A stretch of 13,279 nt of DNA from assembly GCA_046292345.1 (NCBI GenBank), contig JBKBRC010000056.1, positions 1-13,279 on the forward strand, given 5' to 3'. Position numbers and translations under genes: made by a program. Origin of the DNA: JBKBRC01 sp046292345 (GTDB taxonomy: Bacteria > Bacteroidota > Rhodothermia > Rhodothermales > Rubricoccaceae). Shown here one piece after another: positions 1-6,357 of this stretch (the stretch's first letter is position 1; each line of letters opens with the position of its first letter). The notes under the pieces were generated by a model. That model made no database searches, had not been told where the DNA came from, and saw nothing but the letters and a program-made list of their open reading frames with translations.

Positions 1-29
1 AGCAACGGACTGTGCGGGCATGTGTGCTC

Positions 30-1799
30 TCAGGATGGGCTCCGCGGGAGGCCTCGGGCAAGACCTTTGGGGATGACGGCGTGTTCGGTGGGGGCATGCT
101 CCGGCCGGGATTCCTCGGCGATGGCTCGGGGCGAGGGCGGCAGAGGGCTCGCCTGCTGCCCGAGCACCCGCCCGAGCCCGTCCGCCCGGGCCTCGCGGTG
201 GGCGAGCAGCGCCGACGCGTCGGCGCGCAGGCGGTTCGTCTCGCCGGGCGCGTACGTGCCGAGCACGTAGCGATCCGGGCGGACAAGCAGGACGCGCCCC
301 TCGGCGTGGCCGGCCGCGCGGAGCCAGGCCCGCAGCACGCCCTCGCGGTCACGCACGCGGAGGGCGCCGGGGAGCGCCGCCGGCCAGGGATCCCGGCCCG
401 AGACGACCTGCACGCGCCGCAGGCCCAGGACCGCCGCCGCGTCGCGCAGGGCTTCGCCGCCACCCGCGGGGGCCGTGCCAAGGCCCACGAGCGCCAGGCC
501 CGGCCCGAGCGCGTCGTCGAGCCGGACGAGGCGCCCGCCGTCGGTCTCGGCCGAAGGCTGCGGCAGGAGGGTTGCCGGGGCGGCATGCCCCCGGAGCACG
601 GGCGCGAAGGCCGGCAGGCCCGCCTCGAGCGTCTCAAGGCGCCGCCGGGCGGGAGGCACGCGGTGCAGGAGGCAGAGGAGGCCGTCGCGCAGCGTGGCCG
701 CGGGCGCGCGCCACCCCATCAGCCGTCCGAGCCGCACGGCCAGCCGCGCGACGCCCGCCACGTGCGCGCGCCGCTCGGCCTCGTACGAGCCGAGCAGCGC
801 CGCCTCCGAGACGCCGCGCACGACGAGCGCGAGCCGCCACGCGAGTGCGTGCGCGTCGCGCAGGCCGGCGCACAGGCCCTGTCCCAGAAAGGGCGGCATG
901 AGGTGGGCCGCATCGCCAGCCAGCATCAGCCGGCCTGCCACCCAGCGCGAGGCAAGGGCGTCGCGGAACGTGTAGACCGCCGCGCGCTCGAGGCGCAGCA
1001 GGTCCGGCCCGATGCGCCCCGTCGGGTGATGGTCGGCGATGAGGGCCCGTGCAAGGGCAGACGCCTCGTCCGGCGGCGCCTCCGGTGGCAGCTCGCCCTC
1101 CAGCAGGCGGAACTCCCAGCGGCGACGGTCGCCGGGCAGGGGCACGAACGTGGAGGGCCGCCGCGGGTCGGCGACCTGGAGCAGGCGCTCGGGCAGGCGG
1201 ACCGGCACGCGCACGCGCGCGTCGGCGACCAGCCAGCGCTCGCTGTAGCCGCTGCCCTCGAGCGTGGCGCCCATCGCCTCCCGCACCGTGCTCCGCGCGC
1301 CGTCGCACCCGACGACGCACGTCGCGCGGACCTGAAACGCGCCGGAGGGACCCGCGCTGACGAGCGTGACCCCGAGGTCGTCCGGGAGGACGTCTCGCAC
1401 CGCCCACCCGAGGCGGACGTGCACGGCGGGCAGGGCGGCGAGTGCGCGGCGGAGCGCAGCCTCGAGATCGGGCTGGTGGAACAGCTGCGCGGCCGGGTAG
1501 CCGTGGGGCTGCACTGCCGCGCCTGCCTTCTGCGCCCGTGCGAGCAGCTGCCCGCGGGCCGACACCACGTCGAGCCCCTCGATGGGGGCCGTGCGGAGCG
1601 CGCCGGCCACGCCGGCGGCCTGAAGGATGCGCATGGCCTCATCGTCCAGGTGCACCGCGCGCGGCTCGCCGTGCGGAGCCGCGCGTCGCTCGAGCGCGAG
1701 CACGCGCAGGCCCAGGCGCCCGAGTAGCACGGCCAGCAGCGCGCCTGTCGGGCCGAGACCCACGATGGCGACGTCGTAGCGGGCTTGGAGCGAGGACAC
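30..1799 (-). CDS. FAD-dependent aromatic hydroxylase/monooxygenase (MhpA/PheA-TfdB type)
   Basis: This is a cytosolic flavoprotein monooxygenase that would use NAD(P)H and O2 to hydroxylate an aromatic or polycyclic substrate; the substrate cannot be inferred. The product is 589 aa. The FAD-binding GxGxxG lies at G14-G16-G19 (VGLGPTGA), the conserved DG motif at D166-G167 (VVGCDGARS), and the GD motif at G295-D296 (LAGDAAHLMPP), the order expected of class A flavin monooxygenases. The last ~150 residues resemble the thioredoxin-like C-terminal domain of this family, ending near a VRPDRYVLGT stretch. The frame stays open upstream to 2036, but that extension is basic and low-complexity. I chose the GTG at 1799 because the Rossmann strand begins 9 residues later and a TACGTTCC promoter box lies 23 bp upstream. 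It is divergent from the small gene at 2005 and has no visible partner gene. Family confidence is high; substrate is unknown. Confidence 0.9.
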   Translation of the reverse strand: MSSLQARYDVAIVGLGPTGALLAVLLGRLGLRVLALERRAAPHGEPRAVHLDDEAMRILQAAGVAGALRTAPIEGLDVVSARGQLLARAQKAGAAVQPHGYPAAQLFHQPDLEAALRRALAALPAVHVRLGWAVRDVLPDDLGVTLVSAGPSGAFQVRATCVVGCDGARSTVREAMGATLEGSGYSERWLVADARVRVPVRLPERLLQVADPRRPSTFVPLPGDRRRWEFRLLEGELPPEAPPDEASALARALIADHHPTGRIGPDLLRLERAAVYTFRDALASRWVAGRLMLAGDAAHLMPPFLGQGLCAGLRDAHALAWRLALVVRGVSEAALLGSYEAERRAHVAGVARLAVRLGRLMGWRAPAATLRDGLLCLLHRVPPARRRLETLEAGLPAFAPVLRGHAAPATLLPQPSAETDGGRLVRLDDALGPGLALVGLGTAPAGGGEALRDAAAVLGLRRVQVVSGRDPWPAALPGALRVRDREGVLRAWLRAAGHAEGRVLLVRPDRYVLGTYAPGETNRLRADASALLAHREARADGLGRVLGQQASPLPPSPRAIAEESRPEHAPTEHAVIPKGLARGLPRSPS

Positions 1800-1822
1800 G
1801 GAGGCAGGCGAGAGGGCGGGTG

Positions 1823-1830
1823 GGAACGTA
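1823..1830 (-). promoter_or_regulatory. -7-like promoter box TACGTTCC for the monooxygenase
   Basis: TACGTTCC on the minus strand, 23 bp before the chosen GTG. It matches the TAnnTTYS box found upstream of most genes in this window. No TTG is seen at the usual -33 distance. It supports the internal GTG start over the longer open frame. Confidence 0.5.
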
Positions 1831-1952
1831 CGCGCGAGGTCTGGCCCCCGTGCAGGTCTCCGTGGCGCATCCCGGCTGCGCCGGACCGACTGGGCCCGGG
1901 CGAACCCCGGATGCCCCGACTGCGAGAAGCGCGTGAAGGGTCCGGGTAGCCC

Positions 1953-1984
1953 TTGCCGCCGGTGCCGCGACGCGGCTAGCCTCG
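1953..1984 (+). promoter_or_regulatory. Promoter candidate TTG-21-TAGCCTCG for the 66-aa protein gene
   Basis: TTG at 1953-1955 is followed after exactly 21 bp by TAGCCTCG at 1977-1984, which ends 20 bp before the ATG at 2005. The same TTG-21-TA arrangement occurs upstream of the tRNA-Gln and M1 peptidase genes. The box is a weaker match (C in place of the first T). Confidence 0.45.
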
Positions 1985-2004
1985 GGCGTATCACGGACTC
2001 CCCC

Positions 2005-2205
2005 ATGACCGACCTCTCCCGAGAGCCCGTCGTCATCTGCGGCTGGCTGGCCCGATGCGCCGAGATCGGCGACGCCTACGTGGCCAAGGCCCGACGCGGC
2101 AAGCGTACCGTCAGCAGCGGCCCCGCCCCCACGCGTGCCGAGGCGTTCCGTCGCCTCCGCGAGCGCCTCGAGCTCGACGACGCGCGCGCGCTCGAGGCGG
2201 CCTGA
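2005..2205 (+). CDS. Small hypothetical protein, 66 aa
   Basis: I do not recognise a family. The 66-aa product starts MTDLSREPVVICGWLARCAE, has a basic middle (VAKARRGKRTV) and ends in a charged, probably helical segment (TRAEAFRRLRERLELDDARA). It has no signal peptide or membrane segment and two cysteines, C12 and C18. The ATG at 2005 is preferred over the upstream in-frame start at 1933 because a promoter-like TAGCCTCG box lies 20 bp before it and the window's usual C-rich run (CTCCCCCATG) directly precedes it. It is divergent from the monooxygenase and followed by a 21-bp tandem repeat. The frame is plausible as a gene from its start context and position, but in DNA this GC-rich a short open frame could also arise by chance. 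Confidence 0.55.
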   Translation: MTDLSREPVVICGWLARCAEIGDAYVAKARRGKRTVSSGPAPTRAEAFRRLRERLELDDARALEAA

Positions 2206-2240
2206 GGGACGGCGCAGGCGGCCCGCGCGCGCGACCCTCG

Positions 2241-2302
2241 GCTGCAGGAGCCACGCCTCAGGCTGCGGAAGCCACGCCTCAGGCTGCGGAAGCCACGGCG
2301 CG
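2241..2302 (+). repeat. 21-bp tandem repeat, three copies
   Basis: Units at 2241-2261, 2262-2282 and 2283-2302. The second is GCTGCGGAAGCCACGCCTCAG; the first differs from it at two positions and the third diverges near its end. Each unit, with the preceding G, can form a small GGCT/AGCC hairpin. It fills much of the gap between the small gene and the tRNA terminator. Function unknown; it may be a slippage product or part of transcription end signals. Confidence 0.85.
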
Positions 2303-2342
2303 CGCCGATCCGGCCTTTGCGGCACGAAAGAGGAACGGCGCG

Positions 2343-2380
2343 AACAAAGAGCGCCGCCCTGGCCGGAGCCAGAGCGGCGC
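2343..2380 (-). terminator. Rho-independent terminator of tRNA-Gln
   Basis: On the minus strand a 13-bp stem (7 GC-rich pairs, one G-U, 5 pairs) closes a TCCG tetraloop and is followed by TCTTTGTT. The G-U pair forms only in minus-strand RNA, and the T-rich tail is on that side, so it terminates minus-strand transcription. It begins 4 nt past the tRNA 3' end. Confidence 0.85.
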
Positions 2381-2383
2381 GGG

Positions 2384-2456
2384 CTGCCCGAGAAGGACTC
2401 GAACCTTCAACCCCCGCATCCAGAGTGCGGTGCTCTGCCAATTGAGCTATCGGGCA
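2384..2456 (-). tRNA. tRNA-Gln (anticodon CUG)
   Basis: A complete 73-nt cloverleaf folds on the minus strand: a 7-bp acceptor stem (TGCCCGA/TCGGGCA), D arm GCTC-AATTGGCA-GAGC, anticodon arm CCGCA-CTCTGGA-TGCGG with CTG at positions 34-36, a 5-nt variable loop, and a T arm GAAGG-TTCGAGT-CCTTC. U1-A72 and discriminator G73 are glutamine identity features. The 3' CCA is not encoded and must be added after transcription. It has its own promoter box 44 bp upstream and a strong terminator directly downstream, so it is a stand-alone unit. Confidence 0.97.
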
Positions 2457-2457
2457 A

Positions 2458-2497
2458 GGAAAGCCTCCATGCGGAGGGAAAGCCTCCATGCGGAGGG
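2458..2497 (-). repeat. Tandem pair of 19-bp hairpin repeats in the tRNA-Gln leader
   Basis: GGAAAGCCTCCATGCGGAGG occurs twice with a 19-bp period, starting at 2458 and 2477. Each copy contains CCTCC-ATGC-GGAGG, a 5-bp stem with a 4-nt loop. The pair lies between the tRNA promoter box and the tRNA 5' end, so it would be transcribed as leader and removed by tRNA processing. Confidence 0.85.
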
Positions 2498-2500
2498 CCT

Positions 2501-2532
2501 GCAAGGTACGGCGCGAGACTGGGGCGGATCAA
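2501..2532 (-). promoter_or_regulatory. Promoter TTG-21-TACCTTGC for tRNA-Gln
   Basis: On the minus strand TTG (2532-2530) is followed after 21 bp by TACCTTGC (2508-2501). The identical octamer precedes the four-domain secreted protein gene. It leaves a leader of about 40 nt before the tRNA. Confidence 0.6.
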
Positions 2533-2623
2533 CCGAGCGCCGCCGCTGCGCGGCACCTCTTTGCGGCATCTTCGCCCGGGCCGTACGCCCCCCATGCCAG
2601 GCCCGGCGCGCCGGCGCCCGCGC

Positions 2624-3604
2624 TCAGCCCGTCAGGAGCACTTTGCCAAACCGGCCACGCGCCTCGGCGGCGCGCACGGCCTCCGCGCCGTCGGCCAGGT
2701 CGAACGTGGCGGCGACGGGGAGCGGGAAGGCGCCGCGGGCCGCGTCGGCGGCCAAGCGCTCCAGTACGGGCCGGCTCTCGGCGCGCGCCGTCTCGGCAAA
2801 CCAGCGCGTCCGCCAGACGCCGCGCACGGTGAGGCGGCGGTAGAGCAGGTGTCTGGGCGCGACCGGCAGCGGGCGCCCCGAGAGGGCGCCGTAGACGAGG
2901 TGCACGCCGCCTTCGCCGAGGGCGCCGAGCAGCAGGCTGCCCGTTTCCCCGGCGACGGCGTCGAGGGCGGCGCGGGCGCCCTCCGGGCCGGTGTGGGCGG
3001 CGATGGCCTCGCGCGCCTCCGCGCTCCGCCCGTCGGCGACGACGACGGCGGCGCCGAGCGCCTCGAGCGCTGCGCGATGGGTATCGTCGCGCACGACCGA
3101 GACGACGCGCAGGCCCCGCGCGCGCGCCATCGCGGTCACGATCCGCGCCACGGCCGAGGCGCCGGCGCTCTGCACGAGCCAGTCGCCCGGCGCGGCGCCG
3201 GCGGCCTCGAGCAGCAGGTACGCCGTGAGCGGGTTGACGAACAGCTGCGCCGCCGCCTCGTCTGGCAGCGCCTCCGGCACGGGCAGCACGTCGGCCGCGT
3301 CCACCACAACGGCTTCCTGCCAGGTCGGGGCGGTGCCGAGCACGACAACGCGCGCGCCGCCGAGGGCCGGGTCCACGCCGTCGCCGAGCGCCTCCACGAC
3401 GCCGGTGCCCTCGTGGCCTCCCACGGCCGGCAGCGCCGGCAGGCGTCCGTAACGCCCTCGCACCGTGGCCAGGTCGGCCGGGTTGATGCTGCGGTGCGTG
3501 AGCCGGACGCGGACCTGACCCGGGGCGGGGTCGGGACGGAGCAGGTGATCGAGGCGGAGCACGTCGGCGGGTTCGCCGAAGTGGTGGAAGCGGAGGGCGC
3601 GCAT
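2624..3604 (-). CDS. MDR-superfamily NAD(P)H-dependent 2-enoyl thioester reductase-like / quinone oxidoreductase
   Basis: A 326-aa medium-chain dehydrogenase/reductase. It has no cysteines and so lacks the zinc sites of alcohol dehydrogenases. The N-terminal GroES-like part carries INPADLATVRGRYGRLPALP, then VGGHEGTGVV, which is close to the MECR/Etr1 type of 2-enoyl thioester reductase; Y52 aligns with the tyrosine proposed as catalytic there. A Rossmann segment follows (QSAGASAVARIV, then LRVVSVVRDD), fitting NADPH binding. MECR-like enzymes reduce trans-2-enoyl thioesters in fatty-acid synthesis; a quinone or general enoyl reductase is the alternative. It would act in the cytosol. The ATG at 3604 is 20 bp from a TACCTGCC box, and the gene is divergent from the M1 peptidase. 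About 165 bp separates its stop from the tRNA; no U-tailed terminator is evident there, only GC-rich self-complementary DNA such as CCGGCGCGCCGG at 2603-2614. Confidence 0.88.
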   Translation of the reverse strand: MRALRFHHFGEPADVLRLDHLLRPDPAPGQVRVRLTHRSINPADLATVRGRYGRLPALPAVGGHEGTGVVEALGDGVDPALGGARVVVLGTAPTWQEAVVVDAADVLPVPEALPDEAAAQLFVNPLTAYLLLEAAGAAPGDWLVQSAGASAVARIVTAMARARGLRVVSVVRDDTHRAALEALGAAVVVADGRSAEAREAIAAHTGPEGARAALDAVAGETGSLLLGALGEGGVHLVYGALSGRPLPVAPRHLLYRRLTVRGVWRTRWFAETARAESRPVLERLAADAARGAFPLPVAATFDLADGAEAVRAAEARGRFGKVLLTG

Positions 3605-3624
3605 GGCAGAGGGGGAGGGGAAGG

Positions 3625-3632
3625 GGCAGGTA
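3625..3632 (-). promoter_or_regulatory. -7-like box TACCTGCC for the MDR reductase gene
   Basis: TACCTGCC on the minus strand ends 20 bp before the ATG at 3604. It is a weaker fit to the local TAnnTTYS pattern, with G in place of the second T. No -33 TTG is visible. Confidence 0.35.
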
Positions 3633-3687
3633 CGCCTGGCGGCGCGCAGGGCTTCGGCACGGCGCGTCGATCGGGGGAAGGGCGGGA

Positions 3688-3719
3688 TTGGAGGAGCGCA
3701 CCGCCCGTGCGTACGCTAG
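3688..3719 (+). promoter_or_regulatory. Promoter candidate TTG-21-TACGCTAG for the M1 peptidase gene
   Basis: TTG at 3688-3690, a 21-bp spacer, then TACGCTAG at 3712-3719, 28 bp before the ATG at 3748. The spacer equals that at the tRNA-Gln and 66-aa gene promoters, although the octamer itself is a weaker match. Confidence 0.4.
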
Positions 3720-3747
3720 GGGCACGTTCCGGCCGCCTCCACCCCCG

Positions 3748-5799
3748 ATGCGCGTCCTCCTGCTGATGGGTCTGCTGCTCGCCCTCGCGCCGTGCGCGCG
3801 GGGGCAGGTTCTCGCCACGCACGCCGAGCCGCCACCGCCCGAGCACGATGGCGCGGCACTGTGCAGCCGGATCGGGCATGCCGCGCACCGCGCCTACGGG
3901 CCCGCCAAGGTCTCGCGCGCCAGCGACGCGTTCGACGCCACGTACTACCACCTCTGGCTTGACGTGCTCATCGACGAGCGCCTGATCGTCGGGCGGACGC
4001 GCGTGCAGGGGCGCGCGCGCGGCGCGGCGCTGGCAACGCTCGCGCTCGACTTCGCCTCGGGCATGACCGTCAGCGCCGTGCGCGACGCCGACGGCACGCC
4101 GCTCACGTTCTCGCACGCTGCCGATGTGCTCACGATCGCGTTTCCGGAGCCCGTCCCCGACGGCGGCGCGCTCGCGCTCGACGTCGAGTACCACGGCCGG
4201 CCGGCGCAGGCGGGCTTCGGCACATTCGAGATCGGACGGCGGCCGGGGGGGGACCCGTACGTGTGGTCGCTCAGCGAGCCCTACGGCGCCCGCGAGTGGT
4301 GGCCCTCGAAGGACCACCCCTCCGACAAGGCCGACTCCGTCCGCGTCACCGTGACCGTCCCCGCGCCGATGCGCGTCGGCTCCAACGGGCTGCTCGTCGG
4401 GACGAGCGCGGCGGGCGGGCGTGTGACCTACGACTGGGTGCACCGCTACCCCATCACGACGTACCTCGTCTCGGTGGCCGGGGGCGTCTACGACGTCTAC
4501 GAGCAGACGTACGCGCGCCCGCCGGCGCTCGAGGCACGCTACGGGCCGCTGGCGCTGCCGGTGTTGCACTACGCCTACCGGGGCACGACGGCCTTCGAGG
4601 GCACGTCGGCGATGAGCGGCTGGCGGCGCGTGCTCGACGTGCTGCCGGTCCTCGAGGACTGGTTCGGGCCGTACCCGTTTCCGTCCGAGAAGTACGGCCA
4701 TGCCCACTTCACCTGGCCCGGAGGCATGGAGCACCAGACGATGAGCTCGATGGGCGGCGCCAGCCTCGGCCTGGTCGTGCACGAACTGGCGCACATGTGG
4801 TTCGGCAACCTCGTCTCGCCACGGGCGTGGCCCCACCTGTGGCTCAACGAGGGCTTGGCCACGTACGGCGAGCTGCTCTACTGGGAGGCCGCGCGCGAGG
4901 CGCTGCCGGGGCTCTTCGAGAGCGCGCTCGCCGCGCAGACCCGCCGCGCGCGGCAGGCGCAGGGCACGCTTGTCGTGCAGGACACGGCCTCGGTAGCCAA
5001 CCTGTTCGCCGGCGCACGCGTCTACAGCAAGGGAGCGCTCGTGGTGCACATGCTGCGCCGTGAGCTCGGCGACGAGGCCTTCCGCGCGGCGCTGCACGCC
5101 TACACCAACGACCCGGCCACGCGCTACGGCACCGCCGTCACGGACGACCTCCGCCGCGCGGCCGAGGCCGTAAGCGGACGCGACCTCGGCCGCTTCTTCG
5201 CGCAGTGGGTGACCGAGGGCACGGGCTACCCCGTGCTCGCCGCCCGCTACGGCGCCATGCCCGACGCCGCCGGCGGCTACCGCCTCACGCTCGTCGTCGA
5301 GCAGCAGCAGACCCCCCCCCTCTCGAACGTGTCCGCGTTCGCGCTGCGGCTGCCCGTCGAGGTGGCGACAGATGCCGGGCCGGTGCGCGTCGTCGTGAAC
5401 GTGGACGCGCGCGAGCAGACGTTCACGCTGCCGCTGCCTGCCCGGCCGCTCGGCATCACGCTCGACCCCGACGGCGACCTGCTCCGCAACGAGATCATCG
5501 ACGTGACCCGCCTCGAGGGCGATCCGGGCGTGCCGGCTGCGCCTGCGCTCGGCGCCGTCGCACCCAATCCGGCCGGGCCTCGCGCCGCCGTAAACGTGGC
5601 CCTGCCCGTCGGAGGACCCGTACGCCTGACGCTGCTCGACGCACAGGGACGCCTGGTACGCGTACTCTTCGAGGGGCAGCTCCCGCCAGGGCAAACGCCC
5701 GTCGCGCTCACCACCGAAGGCCTCGGCAGCGGCGTCTACTTCGTCCGTCTCGAGGCCGGCGACGCGCGCGCCCTGCGCTCGCTCGTCGTCGCGCGCTGA
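3748..5799 (+). CDS. Secreted M1 family metallopeptidase with T9SS C-terminal sorting domain
   Basis: A 683-aa zinc aminopeptidase of the M1 (aminopeptidase N-like) family. Residues 1-20 (MRVLLLMGLLLALAPCARGQ) form a signal peptide. A beta-rich N-terminal domain runs to about 210. The catalytic domain has GGMEH at 325-329 (GxMEN-like, last residue His), zinc motif H345-E-L-A-H349, the third ligand E368 within LNEGLA, and Y426 as the likely transition-state tyrosine. A beta domain follows (about 480-590). The end (LGAVAPNPAG..., GRLVRVLFEG, GSGVYFVRLEAGD) is a Por/T9SS type A sorting domain, so the enzyme probably crosses the outer membrane and is released or anchored at the surface to digest peptides. 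The longer open frame from 3688 is rejected because the signal peptide starts at 3748. The coding region contains an 8-G run (4245-4252) and a 9-C run (5312-5320); slippage at either would truncate it. Confidence 0.95.
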   Translation: MRVLLLMGLLLALAPCARGQVLATHAEPPPPEHDGAALCSRIGHAAHRAYGPAKVSRASDAFDATYYHLWLDVLIDERLIVGRTRVQGRARGAALATLALDFASGMTVSAVRDADGTPLTFSHAADVLTIAFPEPVPDGGALALDVEYHGRPAQAGFGTFEIGRRPGGDPYVWSLSEPYGAREWWPSKDHPSDKADSVRVTVTVPAPMRVGSNGLLVGTSAAGGRVTYDWVHRYPITTYLVSVAGGVYDVYEQTYARPPALEARYGPLALPVLHYAYRGTTAFEGTSAMSGWRRVLDVLPVLEDWFGPYPFPSEKYGHAHFTWPGGMEHQTMSSMGGASLGLVVHELAHMWFGNLVSPRAWPHLWLNEGLATYGELLYWEAAREALPGLFESALAAQTRRARQAQGTLVVQDTASVANLFAGARVYSKGALVVHMLRRELGDEAFRAALHAYTNDPATRYGTAVTDDLRRAAEAVSGRDLGRFFAQWVTEGTGYPVLAARYGAMPDAAGGYRLTLVVEQQQTPPLSNVSAFALRLPVEVATDAGPVRVVVNVDAREQTFTLPLPARPLGITLDPDGDLLRNEIIDVTRLEGDPGVPAAPALGAVAPNPAGPRAAVNVALPVGGPVRLTLLDAQGRLVRVLFEGQLPPGQTPVALTTEGLGSGVYFVRLEAGDARALRSLVVAR

Positions 5800-5813
5800 C
5801 GGCCCGTCGGTGC

Positions 5814-5821
5814 TAACCTCG
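5814..5821 (+). promoter_or_regulatory. -7-like box TAACCTCG for the GNAT-GT2 unit
   Basis: TAACCTCG lies 15 bp after the peptidase stop and 25 bp before the ATG at 5847. It suggests the acetyltransferase is transcribed separately from the peptidase. No -33 TTG is seen. Confidence 0.4.
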
Positions 5822-5846
5822 GCGCGTGCCCGACGCCCGCGCCCCC

Positions 5847-6347
5847 ATGCCCACCCGCATCCGCCCCGCCACGCCTGCCGACGCGCCGCTCGTGTGCGCG
5901 CTCGTTCTCGAGTTGGCCGAGTACGAGCGGCTGCGCGACGCGGCCGAGACGACGCCCGAGGCCATCGCCGCCGCCCTGACGCCCGGGCCCGATGCGCCCC
6001 GCCTGGACGTACTCTTGGCCGAGGACCAGGCCGGCGAGGCCGTCGGCTTCGCGCTCTTCTACCCCGTCTTCTCGACGTTCCGCGCCGCCTGGGCGCTCTA
6101 CCTCGAGGACCTCTACGTGCGCCCCGAGCGGCGCGGCTGCGGACATGGCTTCGCGCTGCTGCAGGCCGTTGCCGCTGAGGCCGTGCGGCGCGGCGCACCT
6201 CGCCTGGACTGGGTGGTGCTCGACTGGAACGCGCTCGCGCTCGGCTTCTACCGTCGCCTGGGCGCGCGCCCGCTCGACGACTGGACCGTGATGCGCCTCG
6301 AGGGAGACGCACTCCGCGCGCTCGGGGAGGGCTCCGCCGCTCCATGA
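5847..6347 (+). CDS. GNAT family N-acetyltransferase, SSAT (diamine acetyltransferase)-like
   Basis: A 166-aa cytosolic acetyl-CoA-dependent N-acetyltransferase. IRPATPADAPLV at residues 5-16 is the usual GNAT start. The segment LYLEDLYVRPERRGCGHG (84-101) contains the acetyl-CoA pyrophosphate loop R96-G-C-G-H-G101. WN at 127-128 and FYRRLGA from 134 follow. The LYLEDL, WN and FYRR-GA pattern is that of the spermidine/spermine or diamine acetyltransferase (SSAT) subgroup, so a polyamine or similar small amine is a reasonable but unproven substrate. An in-frame GTG at 5826 would add 7 residues; the ATG at 5847 is preferred because the GNAT core begins there, it has the C-rich CCCCCATG context and it is 25 bp from the box. 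The glycosyltransferase starts 10 bp after its stop, suggesting one operon, without an obvious functional link. Confidence 0.88.
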   Translation: MPTRIRPATPADAPLVCALVLELAEYERLRDAAETTPEAIAAALTPGPDAPRLDVLLAEDQAGEAVGFALFYPVFSTFRAAWALYLEDLYVRPERRGCGHGFALLQAVAAEAVRRGAPRLDWVVLDWNALALGFYRRLGARPLDDWTVMRLEGDALRALGEGSAAP

Positions 6348-6357
6348 ACCCCTCCCA

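Noticed and set aside
12..1727. 571-aa open frame on the plus strand opposite the monooxygenase
   Set aside because: It is rich in R, A, G, Q and E with no recognisable motif, and lies antisense to a gene with clear FAD motifs; typical shadow frame of GC-rich DNA.
2384..2456. tRNA as an integration (att) site for a mobile element
   Set aside because: No integrase and no duplicated tRNA 3' end was seen in the window.
2241..2497. CRISPR-like repeats around the tRNA
   Set aside because: The 21-bp and 19-bp repeats are directly adjacent copies without spacers, and no cas gene is present.
2135..3766. 543-aa plus-strand open frame across the tRNA and reductase region
   Set aside because: It reads through the tRNA gene and antisense to the MDR reductase, with no domain signature.
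3136..6345. 1069-aa open frame on the minus strand
   Set aside because: It runs antisense through the M1 peptidase and acetyltransferase and partly through the reductase; low-complexity composition and no motifs. The genes on the other frames have catalytic motifs.
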